Source of the DNA: Aquiluna sp.
GTDB taxonomy: Bacteria > Actinomycetota > Actinomycetes > Actinomycetales > Microbacteriaceae
NCBI GenBank assembly: GCA_021741585.1
Contig: JAIOXN010000001.1
Coordinates: 797,059 to 861,058, forward strand
Length of the DNA: 64,000 nucleotides
Reading direction: 5' to 3'
A model generated the notes under the pieces. The model ran no database searches. It worked only from the letters and a program-made list of their open reading frames with translations, and was not told the origin of the DNA. The position numbers and the translations under genes are program-made. This document shows, piece by piece, positions 61,489 through 64,000 of this stretch (within the stretch, counting starts at the first letter, position 1; every line of letters begins with the position of its first letter).

Positions 61489-61969
61489 ATTGAATTTTCA
61501 AATGGCAGATGCCTTTTTCAGGAACTACCTCTTTGGCACAACCGGCTTTATGGGCAGGGATCAGAAGCGTCGCAATGAAAAATCTAAACGCGGGTCTCAA
61601 CCCTTCGAGCCCGGAAGATCTCCAGTGAGTGCAGCTGATTCACTGGCCAGCTTGTTTGGACAATTCAACTGGAATACAAGATTGGACGAAGCGGAACTTT
61701 TCTCCAACTGGGAATCAATCGTCGGCGAGCAAAGTGCGCAGGCTTCTGTTCCAGAAGAGCTGAACAGCGGCCTGCTAACAATCAGGTGTCGCTCGACGGC
61801 TTGGGCAACCCAACTAAGGCTTCTTGAAGGCGAAATATTGCCCCGAATCCAGGAAAAATATCCAAAGCTGGAGATTGCTGAAATTAGGTTTATTGGACCA
61901 AATGCCCCAAGTTGGAAAAAGGGCAGCAGATCTGTCCCTGGAAGAGGTCCGCGCGACACATATGGCTAA
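61472..61969 (+). CDS. DUF721 protein (DciA-like helicase loader)
   Basis: A 165-residue protein with a C-terminal DUF721 region (about 60-150: LFGQFNWNTRLDEAELFSNWESIVGEQSAQASVPEELNSGLLTIRCRSTAWATQLRLLEGEILPRI). DciA proteins of this family load DnaB in bacteria without DnaC; the recF-dciA-gyrB position is conserved in actinobacteria. The N-terminal third is basic and disordered (DQKRRNEKSKRGSQP). GTG start at 61472 is the longest; a TTG three codons later is possible. Confidence 0.85.
   Translation: MSSLDKLNFQMADAFFRNYLFGTTGFMGRDQKRRNEKSKRGSQPFEPGRSPVSAADSLASLFGQFNWNTRLDEAELFSNWESIVGEQSAQASVPEELNSGLLTIRCRSTAWATQLRLLEGEILPRIQEKYPKLEIAEIRFIGPNAPSWKKGSRSVPGRGPRDTYG

Positions 61970-64000
<2,031 letters not shown>

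Overview
The window is a gene-dense bacterial chromosome segment of roughly 50% GC by eye, with about 75 protein genes and no rRNA, tRNA, CRISPR array or insertion sequence that I could see. Gene order and protein types point to an actinobacterium, most likely a small-genome Microbacteriaceae (Luna-type freshwater lineage; this placement is inference). Supporting signs are dnaK-grpE-dnaJ-hspR-clpB with HspR (HAIR) operators, a ClpB without its N-terminal domain, ParA/ParB with parS beside dnaA, a short MurJ next to trxB-trxA, a DciA-like DUF721 gene between recF and gyrB, and cysteine-free S14, L28 and L33. Intergenic gaps are short, TAATG/ATGA/TGATG couplings are frequent, and some starts look leaderless.

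Layout. 1-8.9 kb: nucleotide metabolism and repair (Nudix fragment, purA, SpoU methylase, HAD phosphatase, MFS pump, pyrE, xthA, AlkD) and a CASTOR/POLLUX-like channel. 8.97-14.9 kb: heat-shock operon dnaK-grpE-dnaJ-hspR-clpB, with two HAIR-like palindromes and overlapping sigma-A-like and sigma-H/R-like promoter motifs. 15-21 kb: asparaginase; a TetR regulator facing two membrane genes across paired operators; a UMF1-type MFS protein; a BlaI/M56 pair; dcd. 21-28.6 kb: MMPL transporter, esterase, PIF1-like helicase, CopD-CtaG copper/oxidase-assembly protein, isoprenylcysteine methyltransferase-like protein, HU. 28.8-33.9 kb: YcaQ-like DNA-repair protein, rpsN-rpmG-rpmB and zur-znuB-znuC-znuA with a Zur box. 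33.9-37.8 kb: 2-oxoacid dehydrogenase E2, E1-beta, E1-alpha, and a holin-like membrane protein. 37.8-42.7 kb: an unusual hydrolase with a WxG-like small ORF, purB, two membrane proteins, dnaB. 42.7-43.0 kb: a dense DnaA-box array. 43-46.7 kb: rplI, rpsR, ssb, rpsF, the CCA-adding enzyme and a Nudix gene. 46.7-64 kb: the classical actinobacterial origin region, from a shrunken DUF6049-like gene and murJ through trxB-trxA, aminotransferase, a D-Ala ligase-like gene, parB-parA, rsmG, jag, yidC, yidD, rnpA, rpmH, dnaA, oriC, dnaN, recF and dciA to gyrB (cut by the window end).

The genes form four connected themes. Replication and segregation: dnaA, dnaN, recF, gyrB, dnaB, ssb, parAB, two perfect parS sites, oriC, and a second DnaA-box cluster 16 kb away. 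Proteostasis and thiol stress: HspR/HAIR control plus sigma-H/R-like promoters at both dnaK and trxB. Zinc economy: Zur, ZnuABC and zinc-free ribosomal proteins. Purine and pyrimidine supply: purA, purB, pyrE, dcd.

Most noteworthy are the DnaA-box array upstream of dnaB, an rnpA gene with no ATG/GTG/TTG start, a 58-residue ORF carrying a parS site that links rsmG to parA, the sigma-R-type trxB promoter, and the inverted TetR operator pair driving an undescribed two-gene membrane module.
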